From Anaeramoeba flamelloides (taxonomy: Eukaryota > Metamonada > Anaeramoebidae), in assembly GCA_027625915.1 (NCBI GenBank), contig JANTQA010000023.1:22568001-22632000 (forward strand): 64,000 nt of DNA. The letters run 5' to 3'. The position numbers were made by a program, and so were the translations under genes. The notes under the pieces are model-generated. The model saw only the letters and a list, made by a program, of their open reading frames with translations. It did not search any database and was not told the DNA's origin. Position 1 is the first letter of the stretch; each line of letters opens with the position of its first letter. Shown piece by piece: positions 48,198-59,117 of this stretch.

Positions 48198-48902
48198 ATT
48201 TTTTAAAAAAGGTATATCCCTATTGTCTTAAAGTTAGTTTTAAGCCTTCAACAACACTTCTATTCTTATTAACTTTCCCAAAAAGAAGAAGTAAAAAAAC
48301 GAAAAAAAAAAAAAGTAAAATTGTAAAAGGAATTATGGAAAAAAAAAAAAAAAACAAGTCTAAATAAGAAAAAATGTTCAGATCTAAATATAGTAATTTA
48401 ATTTTTAGAAGAATATATAATAAAAATCATAGAAATTGTTCTATTTCTTCTATTTGTACACCCCCATCCCAAGCTAAAAAAGTATTTGAAAAGTTCTTTT
48501 TGTTTATTCCACTTTTTGATTTTTTTATATTTGGCAAAATTTAATTTTATTTTTTTTAAATGTTCCTTGTATTAAATTATAAAATATTTTACAACTTTTA
48601 TTTTATAAAGGTTAGTATTTTAATTAAAGTGGGTACATATTGTATTTTTACAAACATGTTGAATTAACCCCCCCTTTTTTCAATTATTTTAATTTTTTTT
48701 TTTCTTCAAAAATAATTTACAGACTTAGATATGTAATTTTTCTCAATATAGTTACTCTATTTTTGTAAATTAAATCAAATAAAAATTGTAAAAAAATTTT
48801 TTTCCTACATAATTATATTAATTATTTCTTGATCAAAGAACTTTCTTAGACTATCCTCTAATAATTTAGAAAATTGGAATCTTTAATCTTTATTTTTTTT
48901 TA
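46653..48902. other. Gene-free region
   Basis: No gene is recognised. An (AT)n microsatellite is at 48164-48196. The plus frame across 48131-48367 is a translation of this microsatellite and adjoining A runs. Confidence 0.35.
48164..48196. repeat. (AT)n microsatellite
   Basis: About 16 AT units. Confidence 0.9.
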
Positions 48903-49096
48903 TAGTCGGTTTCCGTTTTAATACACAGACTTTTAACAAATATTAAGTATTATAAAAAACACAAATTAAAATACAAAATTTGAATTCTAGAAAAATAATT
49001 TGCGAAAAAAAAAAATTTAAAGATGTGCTGTAATTAGGGATTTTTTTCTTCCTTAAATTTTGTTTAATGTTTGTGTTTTAAATATGGAACCGGCCG
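48903..49096. mobile_element. TA-flanked MITE (CAGTCAGTTTCACTT family), diverged copy 3
   Basis: The left end tagtcggtttccgttttaat and right end taaatatggaaccggccg are inverted with mismatches. The interior order follows copies 1 and 2 (cacagacttttaacaaatat, then taaattttgtttaatgtttg). The length of about 194 bp is close to the others. This is the oldest-looking of the three. Confidence 0.6.
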
Positions 49097-49621
49097 CAAT
49101 AATGATTTAAATTGTTTAAAAAAGCCTCTACTTTTCAAAAATGGATTGTAAATTAGCAATTTTGAAAAAATGAGTTTCTTCTACATTTTTAATAACTGGT
49201 TATCAATTTTTTTTTCAAAATTGCAATTCTAAAGATATTTTTATTACTGTAACTCTACCATTTTAGATGACAAAATGAGAAAAAAATAACCTTGAAAATG
49301 TATTTAAATCTTATAAGTATCAATTTTATTGTTAATTTAGTGAATTTCAAAAGTATTCTTTCAAAATTTGATAGTCAACTTGCTAATAAAGATTAGAAAT
49401 AAAAAAAAACTATGGTGAATTTTTTTTTTAATTTTCAAAATTTATTTTTTTTTGTTAATTGAAGTAACTTAATTATAAATATACACTAACTCCTGCTATC
49501 TGATTTGAATTAAAAATTATTGAATACATTTTTCTTTCTTTGTAATATTAAAATAATACCCATCAAAAAAAATCTATTTGATAATTATTTTAATCCTCAT
49601 TCTCTTCCATGCTAAAAACTT

Positions 49622-50164
49622 TTACTATAACTCTTTTACGTCAAAGGGTCCCATTTTTATTGAAGAAATAGAAAATATTCTCTAAGTTTAATTCATTATT
49701 CTTCTCAAAAAAAAATTTTTCAATTTTTAGATCAAAAATCATTTTTTCTAATTTAGTCAATTTTTTTTATTATTTTTCCAAATTTTTTTTTCGCAAAAAT
49801 TAAATTTGAAATTAAAAAATGTTTGAAACTCCAAATTAACATTAAGAAAATTGAGACTTTGTATGTTTTTTTAAAATTCGCATATATTTACAAGTAAAAA
49901 TATTATTGTCAACAATTTAAATTGTCTAAAGAAATTGAGAATTTTACACATGACATTCAAATGAAAGGTACCAAAAATTTTTTTTTTAACATTTATTTTT
50001 TTTTTGAAATTTATGGTTTGCTCAGACTTTTCTTTTATGATTATCGACTCTAATATGAAATTTATATTTTCTTGAATTTCTAAACAATCTAAGTTTGGTT
50101 GATTCTTTAAAAAAAAAATGAATTTTTCATTTTTTGCTGGTTCACTTTGATTGAAATGGTTATT
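49622..50164. mobile_element. TIR element (AGTCAAAGGGGCCCA family), copy 3
   Basis: The ends are ctcttttacgtcaaagggtc on the left and ggttcactttgattgaaatg on the right. The interior is collinear with 14941-15484 at high similarity (atgattatcgactctaatat, ctaagtttggttgattctt). About 543 bp and non-coding. Confidence 0.65.
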
Positions 50165-51080
50165 ATTTTCAACGATTAAAAAAAAAAAACTTTGAATTTA
50201 AAATAATAAAAAAATCATTCTCTATATTTTTCCTGTTATCTTTAAAATTAATTTTTATTTATTCTCCCTTTAAGTAAAAAATATGAAGTTTATTACTCTT
50301 AAAATTACATCAATTACAATTAAAAAAGTTTTTTTTTATTTTCTTTTTACCTTTTTTTTTTAATCGTACTTTAAAAATGAAAAAGAGAAAAATCATTATA
50401 AAAATGTAAGAAGCAAGAATCCATAGGACGTTTCAAACTGTTGTGGCTTTGATCCAAATTAACTTTAAAATATGTCTACAAGAGTTAATTTGTACTGTAG
50501 CAGAGATATGATGATTATGAGTAACCTGTACTGGGGTTTATTTTTTTGAAATATTGTTCAGGTAATTTGCAGTGATTTTTTAAATAAAAAAAAATTTCGT
50601 TCATTTATTTTCTTAAATTAAAAATAATTAAAAAAAAAAAAAAAAACTGATTATTTTTCCATGTGTTGTAAGATTCTGCAGGACTTTTCTTTACATTTTA
50701 AAACTTCTAATCTGAAAAATTTTCTTATTTTCTTTTCTTTAGTTCGAAATTAGTATTATTATTTTCCCACTTAAGAGAAATAGGAAGTTATCCATCCCTT
50801 AAAAATAAAGAAATTAATTAAAATCAAAAAAAGATATATTCAATATTTCATTTTTTTTGGATTGTTTTCAAAGTCTTTAAAGAAAAATTAAAAATAAAAA
50901 AAAAATAAAATAAATAATTAATTAATAAATAAATAAATATAAAGATTTGTTCATTGGGGAGAATATTATTAACAAGAATTTGTAAATCACTATAACAAAA
51001 GAGATTTATTATTATAATTTGTTTTAAAATATTTTCATTATTCTTCCCAGTTAAGGTGAAATTATATAAAATTAATACAA
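50165..51080. other. Downstream region of the PP2A B55 gene
   Basis: No gene is recognised; A/T runs. It includes the presumed 3' untranslated region of the minus-strand B55 gene at the right edge. Confidence 0.35.
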
Positions 51081-54000
51081 TTACATTAATATTTCATTTT
51101 GATTTTGTTTTTCACTTTGTTGGTTTTTATACTCATCACCGGTAAACAAATAAAGAATGTTTGTTGCCGCAACAGCAAGAAAGGAGTTATTTGGGTTAAA
51201 AGACAAATCAAGAATTTTTTTTCTCAAGTTAATTTTTTCAGAGTTATAAGATAATTTATTGTTATTTTCACTATTTTCAAAAATACCATTTTCATTATTT
51301 GGCTCAGAATTTGCATCATAAAATTCAGAATAAACAGTTGTTGTTTTTGAGCAATCAACAAGCATACCCTTATTTTTTTTCCAATCAAAAATATAGTAAT
51401 AATCTTCATATGACCCAGTCATTGCGTATCTATTTGTTGTAAATTAAAATAAGAAAAATAAAAAAAAAAAAAATTAAAACATTTAGAGATACAATGGTTT
51501 GTATTTATGAAGCTTGCTTTAAAAATTAATATTGTTTTTTTTGGTATAATAATAATAGTAGTATCATAATCAGAATAATTCCAATAATAAAAAAATAACA
51601 ATAACAAGGATCTATCAAATATTCATGGCAAATATCCGAAAATCGAAAATACTCAAAAATTTGTTAACAATTAAAAAACACTTTTTGAAAAACTTTTAAG
51701 AAAACGTAGTGTCAATATACTCGGTTTAATGATAAAAAATGAATTTTTTTGTAAAACATTTTTTTTTCCCCTGAAAAATATAACATCTAAAAAATTACAA
51801 TTTGTTGAGATATATTCAACCCATTTTGTGTGAAAAGAATTGATATCTTAGATGTCTATAACATTTCTAATCATTGCTAAATGGGTATTAACAAATGAGA
51901 GAAAATGTCTTTGTAAAGACAATTTCAAATTGTGTATCATTACTCATAATTTTGTAATCTTAAATATAATCAAAAAATAACCAAGTAATAACTAATCGTA
52001 CAGTGCATACCCTACCAATACCCAAGGTTGACCAAGCCTAACGTGAATTATCTTTCCACCACCCCAGAAAAGAAATCGGTATAATACAGCACAACACAGC
52101 ATACGAAACCCAACCCAGACAACTCAATCCTTACGAAGCACAAACATACTTTGACATACACATATACTTACCCTAACACGTATTAACATACCCAAATATA
52201 CTCAAAAGGTACAAAAATTTCAAAGTGGGCTTAAGGAAGAAAATTCAAAAAAAAAAATTTTTGTCTTTCTGTAAAATTGTTATTTTACCCATAAACATTT
52301 ATCTATGAACACTCGTGTTACGTAAAAGTTCTTCAAAAGGTGTTTTTAAGAGGTTAAAAAATTTTCGAGTATTTTCGATTTTCGGGTATTTTCGGGTATT
52401 TTCGGGAATATTACAAAGACCATTTTCAGAAACGTTAAAAGATATGTTAAAGAGAATGAATTATATTTTGTTGAAAAACCTCAATTCAAACATTCTCTAA
52501 TTTTTTTGTTAACTTTGTGCAATAGACTCCCCTTTATGAAGAATTAATATTTTTTATCAAACAACCTTGAAAGTTAATTCTGATTTTTAGTATTATTATT
52601 TCCAATATTTATGAATTTATATATATTTGAATCCATATAATTTTTTCCGGGGTAATAAATAGAAAGAAGAAACGAAAATAGGAAAAAAAAAAAAAAAGAA
52701 AATCAAAAAAAGAAAAACGATAAAAGGAAAAAGGAAAAAGAAATAAAAAAAAGAAGAAAAAAAGAAATGTTAAAATATTTACTTTCCATCGCCACTCCAA
52801 TTACATTTAAAACGATCAAAAATATAGTCACTTTCATACAGTTCGTTAAATCTATTATGTGAAAAGTCATGGAAATAGAAAGTTGATAAAGGTTGATTTT
52901 CCATATTCAAATCCCACACTTTTAAAGAAGTAAAATCCCTTGAAAGGATATATCGACCACACGGAGAAAATTTTATGTCTGTTATATTGCTCACAATTTC
53001 ATCGAAAAAAGTTTCCTTTTCAAGATTTTTTACATCTTGAAATCTTCTTACAGATTCATTGCATTTTGATCCTTGTCTAAGATCAGCATAATTTATAATC
53101 CCTTTTGATGTTGAATAAATAAATTCACTGCATTCACTTGGGTGAAATTGTGAACAGGTGATAACTTCGGATAATTGTTTTATATTTTCTGGTTTTATAT
53201 CAACAATATCTAATTATTTTTTTTTTTTTTTATTTTTTTTGTGTTTTTTTTAATGTAAAAAAAGAAAAATTCAATGTTTTTAATCAATTTGTATTAGAAT
53301 TTAAATATTGGAACATTTAAAAATTTTAAAAAATATTAATGACAAATCCCTTTTTTCACAAATAAAGATTTTTTCTCAATACAAATTAAAAAAAAATTTT
53401 TTTTTGGATGAAATTTATTTCTCTCAAATTTATACTTTTGATGGATATTAAAACAAGTGAGTGGTTCAAATCTTTTTCTTTATTTGAGGTTAACAAAAAA
53501 AATACAGCTGTTCCAAGGCTACCGTGAAAATTTATCAATATCAAAATTTGGTGTTGATATAGATTTTTAAATCGAAGAATATGTGAATAAGAAAGCTTAT
53601 ATGGAAAATATTCTTTCATATATGAGTTGATATGCAAAATATTTTTCTAATGTGATCGAAAAATAAATTCATTTTTTAGAGGAGATTTTGTGTCGTTTCT
53701 TAATGAATTTTTGATGTTTAGAGTCATTTTGGGTTCTGAAGATTTATTTTTGAAAATCAGAAAAAATTCTTGAATATTGGATCATTTAGGAATTTGTTTT
53801 TTCAATATGAGCTTTATTATTCTAATATTGAACTTTTTAGAAATTTATATCAACATCAAAATTTGATATTGATAAAATTTCACGGTAGCTTTGGATTGAC
53901 TGTATTATTAACAAAATACTGGTATTGTAAAAAAAGATGAATTAAAAAAGTTCGTTTTGAGTAATCAAAGAATTAAAAATTGTATTAAGATCATTATTAA

Positions 54001-55900
54001 TAAAAATCCATTTTAGTTCATGTGTGTATTGGTATCTTTCATTAAAAACACGATTGAGTTAAATCTGTTCCAGTCTTATTGAAAATTTATCAGACATAGA
54101 AATTGATTTTCTATTATAACATTTTATCCTGTGTGATAAGCCGTAAAATGGGTTATGACATGACATGTTGAACTGTAAAATTTATAATAGATGGAAGAAA
54201 ATGTAAGTTTTCCATTTTTTTGGCTCCTTTGATATTGCCAAACAAATTTTCCCTAAAAAAACGTACATTAATGTGGATCTTCAATTTTCAAAGTTGCCAA
54301 AATCTCATGTTTAAACGATTGAAAAGCAATGTTTGAAAAATAGTTTCAAGTTCTGTAATTTCTGTGATTTCTTTACTTGAGATAATTTAATTTTTGTATT
54401 TGTTTATTACAACAAAAATTTCTTATTTTTATCTGATGATTTTAGAGAAATTGAATTTTTCTTTGAGATGATAGAAATTGAATTTTCGATTTATTAAAAG
54501 ACAATTTTATAATAGATAATTAATCTCTGTTTATTATAACTTTCCAGTGTAGGGTTAAAATAGCCGTGTCGGGTTAAATAAATCGATATTATTTCGAAAT
54601 AACAAACAAAAAAAAAAGTCTAAATTTTGAAAAAAATCTTTAACCAGTAAGTTTTTTTGTGAATGAAATTTGTCAAAAAGAAAAGGAGGAAAGATGAAAA
54701 AAAAGTAAAAGAAAAATAAATTTTCATACTAAACGCTTTATCTGATCTTTCAAGGTTCCAAAGGTTAATTCTTAAATCATCCGAAGATATAAATGTTTCA
54801 TCGTCACAACTTAAGGATATTGAATTGATATTATAAACATGAGCGTCTCCATATATTTTTGTATTTGTAGATTTTTTCTCAACTTGTGTGACTTCCATTT
54901 TTGGGAAATGGAAGTTGTTTTCTGAGTTAAGGTTTTTTTGTTCTTTTTTGGAATTAATATTATCAAAAGATCTGATTTTTTTTGTAATTATCTTCCAAAG
55001 TTTTATTGATTGATCTTTTGTTTTGTTTTGTTTTGTTTTTAATCAAATTTATTCAAAAAGAAGAAAGAAGGGTTTTTGTCCCATATTAATTTAATCCAAA
55101 TTGAAAAATAAAAAGAGAAGAGAAGAATATGTGGGTTTAAAAAGAAATGTAAACATTTGTGAGAACGGGTTCTTGAATTTTTTTGTTGAAAAAAAAAAAA
55201 ACCCATTTCTTTCATCAACAAAAAAAAACAATTGGTTTAAATAACAAATAATAATAATATAAAAAGTTAATACCGTTTGTTGTCAGTAGAAGGTGTGACT
55301 GACTTCTTCTTTTGATCCATTGAATTTTATTTATTTTTTCAGAAACTTCTAAACTTTTAATATAATCAAACGATGCTTCGTGTGATTGGAATTCTGTATA
55401 AAATTTATATTTTAAACGTTGTTTTTTTTTTTTTTTTATAAATTCATCCTCTATTTCTTTTTCTTTTTCAGATCCATTTTCAGATTCTTCAATATCAATT
55501 TCCCGATCAGATATGTCTGACTCTGAACTACTTTGATTTTTGATCTTGAGGAATTTTTCAAATGGTAGCAAGTGTTAAGATTTTGTTTTTGATTTTTTGT
55601 TTTTTTTTTTTTTTGGATTTTAAAAATAAACAACAAGTGTTTTTTTTTTTTACTTGAGAGTCAGAGTCGAAAATTTGATCAAATTGTGAAAATTAAAAAG
55701 TTAAAAAGAATGGAAAAGTTGAGTAATACGTTGTCACTTTGAAAAAGAATCACTCTTCCATTATTGTCACCAACTGCAATATAATCACCGGTTTTATCAA
55801 ATTCAAGTGTTGAGATCTTATCTTTTTCATCAATGTCCTCAGTATAAGTATTGTCACCAAATATTTGGGATATTCTCCATTTGAAAGAAATTGTCTTCAT
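51081..55900 (-). CDS. PPP2R2: PP2A regulatory subunit B55 (PR55), five exons
   Basis: B55 is the WD40 beta-propeller that targets the PP2A core enzyme to substrates. Exons on the minus strand: 55900-55730, 55544-55274, 55014-54730, 53209-52783 and 51429-51081 join in frame to 500 aa; the family has about 447. Conserved blocks: [21 protein letters not shown] with GGRVV-like [150 protein letters not shown] and [13 protein letters not shown]. The extra length is mainly a Ser/Glu-rich then Lys-rich insert at residues ~58-103, before FQSHE. The exon 1/2 junction rests on an acceptor CCTCAAG that keeps phase 0. Introns 3 and 4 each contain a TIR element. Confidence 0.92.
51627..52406. mobile_element. 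TIR element in PP2A B55 intron 4
   Basis: The left end (ccgaaaatcgaaaatactca, 51637-51656, continuing to 51700) is inverted at 52321-52390 (gagtattttcgattttcggg). The right end carries an extra tandem of the 11-mer gggtattttcg. The inner part of the arms (cactttttgaaaaactttta against taaaagttcttcaaaaggtg) also pairs. The 780-bp element includes a C-rich island at about 51990-52210. No protein is encoded. Confidence 0.55.
51990..52210. other. C-rich, G-poor island inside the B55 intron 4 TIR element
   Basis: The plus strand here is A/C-rich, with many CC pairs (for example accctaccaatacccaaggt and acgaaacccaacccagacaa), and has far more C than its surroundings. The compositional step is visible on both sides. 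No tRNA fold, reading frame over 60 codons or known family is apparent. It may be cargo of foreign origin or an old satellite fragment. Confidence 0.5.
53505..53902. mobile_element. TA-flanked TIR element in PP2A B55 intron 3
   Basis: The left end cagctgttccaaggctaccg and the right end (read inverted) cagtcaatccaaagctaccg begin inverted repeats of about 60 bp, flanked by TA at 53503-53504 and 53903-53904. CAG ends with a TA target suggest another Tc1/mariner-like non-autonomous family, distinct from the CAGTCAGTTTCACTT one. The element is 398 bp and non-coding. Confidence 0.7.
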
Positions 55901-58900
55901 TTAAAACAAAATAAAACAAAAACACAAAAAACTGTAAAAAATGATTTTGGATAAGAATTTTTGTGAAAAAACAATTAATTACTTGAGACACATTTGAATT
56001 TAATTATGTGAGTTTTGTCTAAAAATGATGTTGGTTATCATTGTTTTTCTTTCTTTCTCTCTTTTTTAACAGTTTTAATTTTTTTTTGTGAATATTTTGT
56101 TTGAGCATTAATTTGATCAAAATTTTTCTTGAGTAAACCATTTCATGTTGGGGTGAGACAAAAAACTGTTAGGGTTTGAAATTAAGATGTTTCCATTTCT
56201 TTCAAAAATCAATAAAGTACACTTGTCCAAAAAATTATCAACTGTCTTATTTTTTTTAATGATTGTGTATAAATATATTATATTATAGGTATTATTTTGT
56301 CATTTTTTTTGAGTTACTAAACAGAATTAACTCTTATTAATAATTAGAATATAATACAATTGGAAATAGACAATTGAAGAATTCATTTGTTCAATATGAT
56401 TTACTATTATTTTAGACTAGATCCAATAAAATATCTATTTCATCTTTTTACACTTAAATTTAAAATTTTATTTTTTGAGTTACATATAAAAGCAAAGATT
56501 AGTTATATGTTTTTTAAAAATATTATTTGATAATCATGCCATTTATAAAAAGTAGGACAAATATATTTTAAAAAATATTTATTATACTTCAATCCAAATT
56601 TAACTATTAAATTCTTGAAAATTATTTGATATTATTTATTAGTTCTACAAAATAATCCAATTTGTTCGTTGGCAGGTTATTATATAAATAAAAGATATTA
56701 AAATTTCTGATCAGAATTTTCTCTGATATTTTTTATGGGTGAAAATAGGTGATTTTTTATTTATTTTTATTGTTTAAAAGGTCTTCCATAGATGTTTAAT
56801 TATTATAAAATTCACAATAGAATAAAAAACAATTAACTGGAATTTGATATTAAAAAATATAGATTATGTGTTTAAGATATTTTCGGTTTTTATGGAAATT
56901 CATTATGTCCTTAGTTTTTTACAACAAAAATCCCCCCCCCCTTTTTTTTTTTTTTTTCATTTTTGGAAATATTTTGATTAATATATTGTGGAATAAATCT
57001 ATTTATTATTGGTTCAAACAGTATTAATATTTTACTCTTAATAATTTATATCCAATTTAGGAATAGATCAACACATAAGATGTTTTTTATGAATCTTAAA
57101 AAAAAAAACCTTTCTTTTTTAAAAATAAAATATACATAATTAAAAGTAAATTAGATTAGTCCCTGATGGTTATAATTTCTAGAACAAATTTATTTGTAAA
57201 TAGTATAAAAATATCATCCTACCAATAAAAAAAAGATTTTTTTATTAGATTAGTAAAAACCCAAAAATTTTTTTTAAAAAAAATCTACATTTCTACAAAT
57301 AGAAAGGGACGAATTATCACTACCAAACCAACAACTTCAAAATTTCAAAATATCTGTTGTAATTTGTGCGAAGATGAGAAAATTAGAAATATATTTTTCT
57401 TGATAAGGATATTTTTATAACACCCAGATTGAATAATATTTTACTTGTTGTCGAAACAATGGAACAAATTGTGTGAGTTATTATCTGTTGAAATTTGAGG
57501 ATTTTCAATGATTAAAATTAAAATTAATGAAAAAAAAAATAATGGAAGAATAAAAAATATTGTTAAAAGTTTTTTTTGATAATTTAAGCTAGACAAAATT
57601 TTCAATTCTATAATAAATATTAAAAGTATTTACCATCATCTAAATAATTAAGTTTTTCTATATTGTAACATTTTTAAAAAGTAATTTTCTCCTTTCTTTT
57701 TAAACTCTCAAAATAAATAACACGAGGACAATAAAATAAATTTTGAATTCTATTTTTTTTTTTTTTTAATAAAAAACCTAACTGTTTATTTAAGATCTTT
57801 AAAAAATTCACATTTCTTCTACCCATTCAATTATAGGGAAAAAATAACTTCCAAAAATTAAAGTTTGGTAAAACTATAGATTAGATTTCAGTTATTCGTC
57901 TTTTATAAATTATTTTTTTCAAAGTTATGAATATTTTATGTAATTAATTAAAGAGAGATATTGAACTCCTGAAAATCGGAATACCCTTCTTTTTGAAAAT
58001 TATCGACTTTTGAAAAAAAAAACAAGCAACTTTTTGGGGTATTATTTTTGAAATAAGTTACAACAAATGAACTTTAGATTGAACATTAAGAAAGAAAAAA
58101 GAAACAAATTTGAAACAATTTGCAGAAAAAAAACAGGGAATGTATATATAAACAAAAAATGATGAAAAATAAAATAATAAAAAATATTCCAAAAACAGAA
58201 AAAAATCAGTTTTCCAATTTAATTTTGTCATATCTTTTGAAAGAAATAGTTGATTTTATTTTAAAATTGAATAATATGATGCCTTTTAGACACTTAAAAA
58301 AATAAATTCAAATAATCTCTCCACTAAGTCAATTAAAAATTTCAAAAATTTTACAATGAAAATTGAAAAAAATAATACTGAAAATTTTTAATTTTTTTGG
58401 CACTTCCCATTAATATCTAATAAAGTTGTAAACCTTTTTCAAAATTGTTATGAATAATAATGTTTATTATAAGAGTATATTTCAAAAATACAACATTTAG
58501 AGATTTCTTTTTGAAAAAATTTTCGGAGTTATGTAGCGACTAAACTTGTAGATCTCAAATTTTCCTTAGCCAAAAGATGAATTTCTAAACATTAAATAGC
58601 CAAATAACATTTTTTTCATACCAAGAATAGTGTAATCCATCTCTAGACTTTCAAGATTTTTTTCAATATTTCGCCCGGACACAACAAGATTTCGGTTTCT
58701 GATATTGGGTCATATTTTTTCAAATTTCTAATACTGGTAACACTTTTACAGACAAAAAAGGGTAAAAAAAAATAATTGTCAAAAAAAAGTTTATTGAAAT
58801 TTATTAGAAATTTTGAAAGTTATCGAAAAGAAAACATATTTTTCGCTTTCGAAAATTTGAAACTGTTGTTATTGACCAAAAGACGGAAAGTTGTTATAAA

Positions 58901-59117
58901 GAACATTTTTCAAAAAGTTTGAATTGTAAAAACTTTTTAATTAAAAGTTGTTGAATTTTGATCTTTTAATTTCTTTCAATATTTGAATTAATTTTAAAAA
59001 AACAAGAGTGTTATGTAAATCAAAAAAGTGACTATAATTTTTGAACTATTTTTGTATTGAGGTTTTTTGATAAAAAATCATTTTTTTTATATTATTCTTT
59101 CACTAGTTACAATCTTA
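55901..59117. other. Gene-free region between B55 and CNOT11
   Basis: These are divergent genes (B55 minus, CNOT11 plus), so both promoters lie in this stretch. A repeat shared with PP6 intron 5 occupies about 56430-57115. A C9 tract followed by a T run is at about 56933-56958. No additional gene is recognised. Confidence 0.4.
56430..57115. repeat. Dispersed repeat shared with PP6 intron 5
   Basis: The blocks aatttctgatcagaattttc, tctgatattttttatgggtg and caaacagtattaatatttta match, in the same order, 39285-39340 and 40150-40180. This copy is shorter between the blocks. No terminal repeats or coding region were identified, so its class is unknown. Confidence 0.45.

Noticed and set aside
48131-48367. 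78-aa frame starting MKRGEKKFSSE
   Set aside because: Most of it translates an (AT)n microsatellite and A runs.
51990-52210. tRNA or other structured RNA in the C-rich island
   Set aside because: No acceptor stem, T-loop (GTTCRA) or A/B box could be found on either strand.
54540-54590. Telomere-like words (gtagggttaaaat, gtcgggttaaata)
   Set aside because: Only two imperfect occurrences within an intron; not an interstitial telomere array.
57340-57400. Possible LINE zinc-finger relic (CCNLCEDEKIRN)
   Set aside because: Only one half of the Cys/His motif is present and the flanks do not align to the LINE copies; too weak to annotate.
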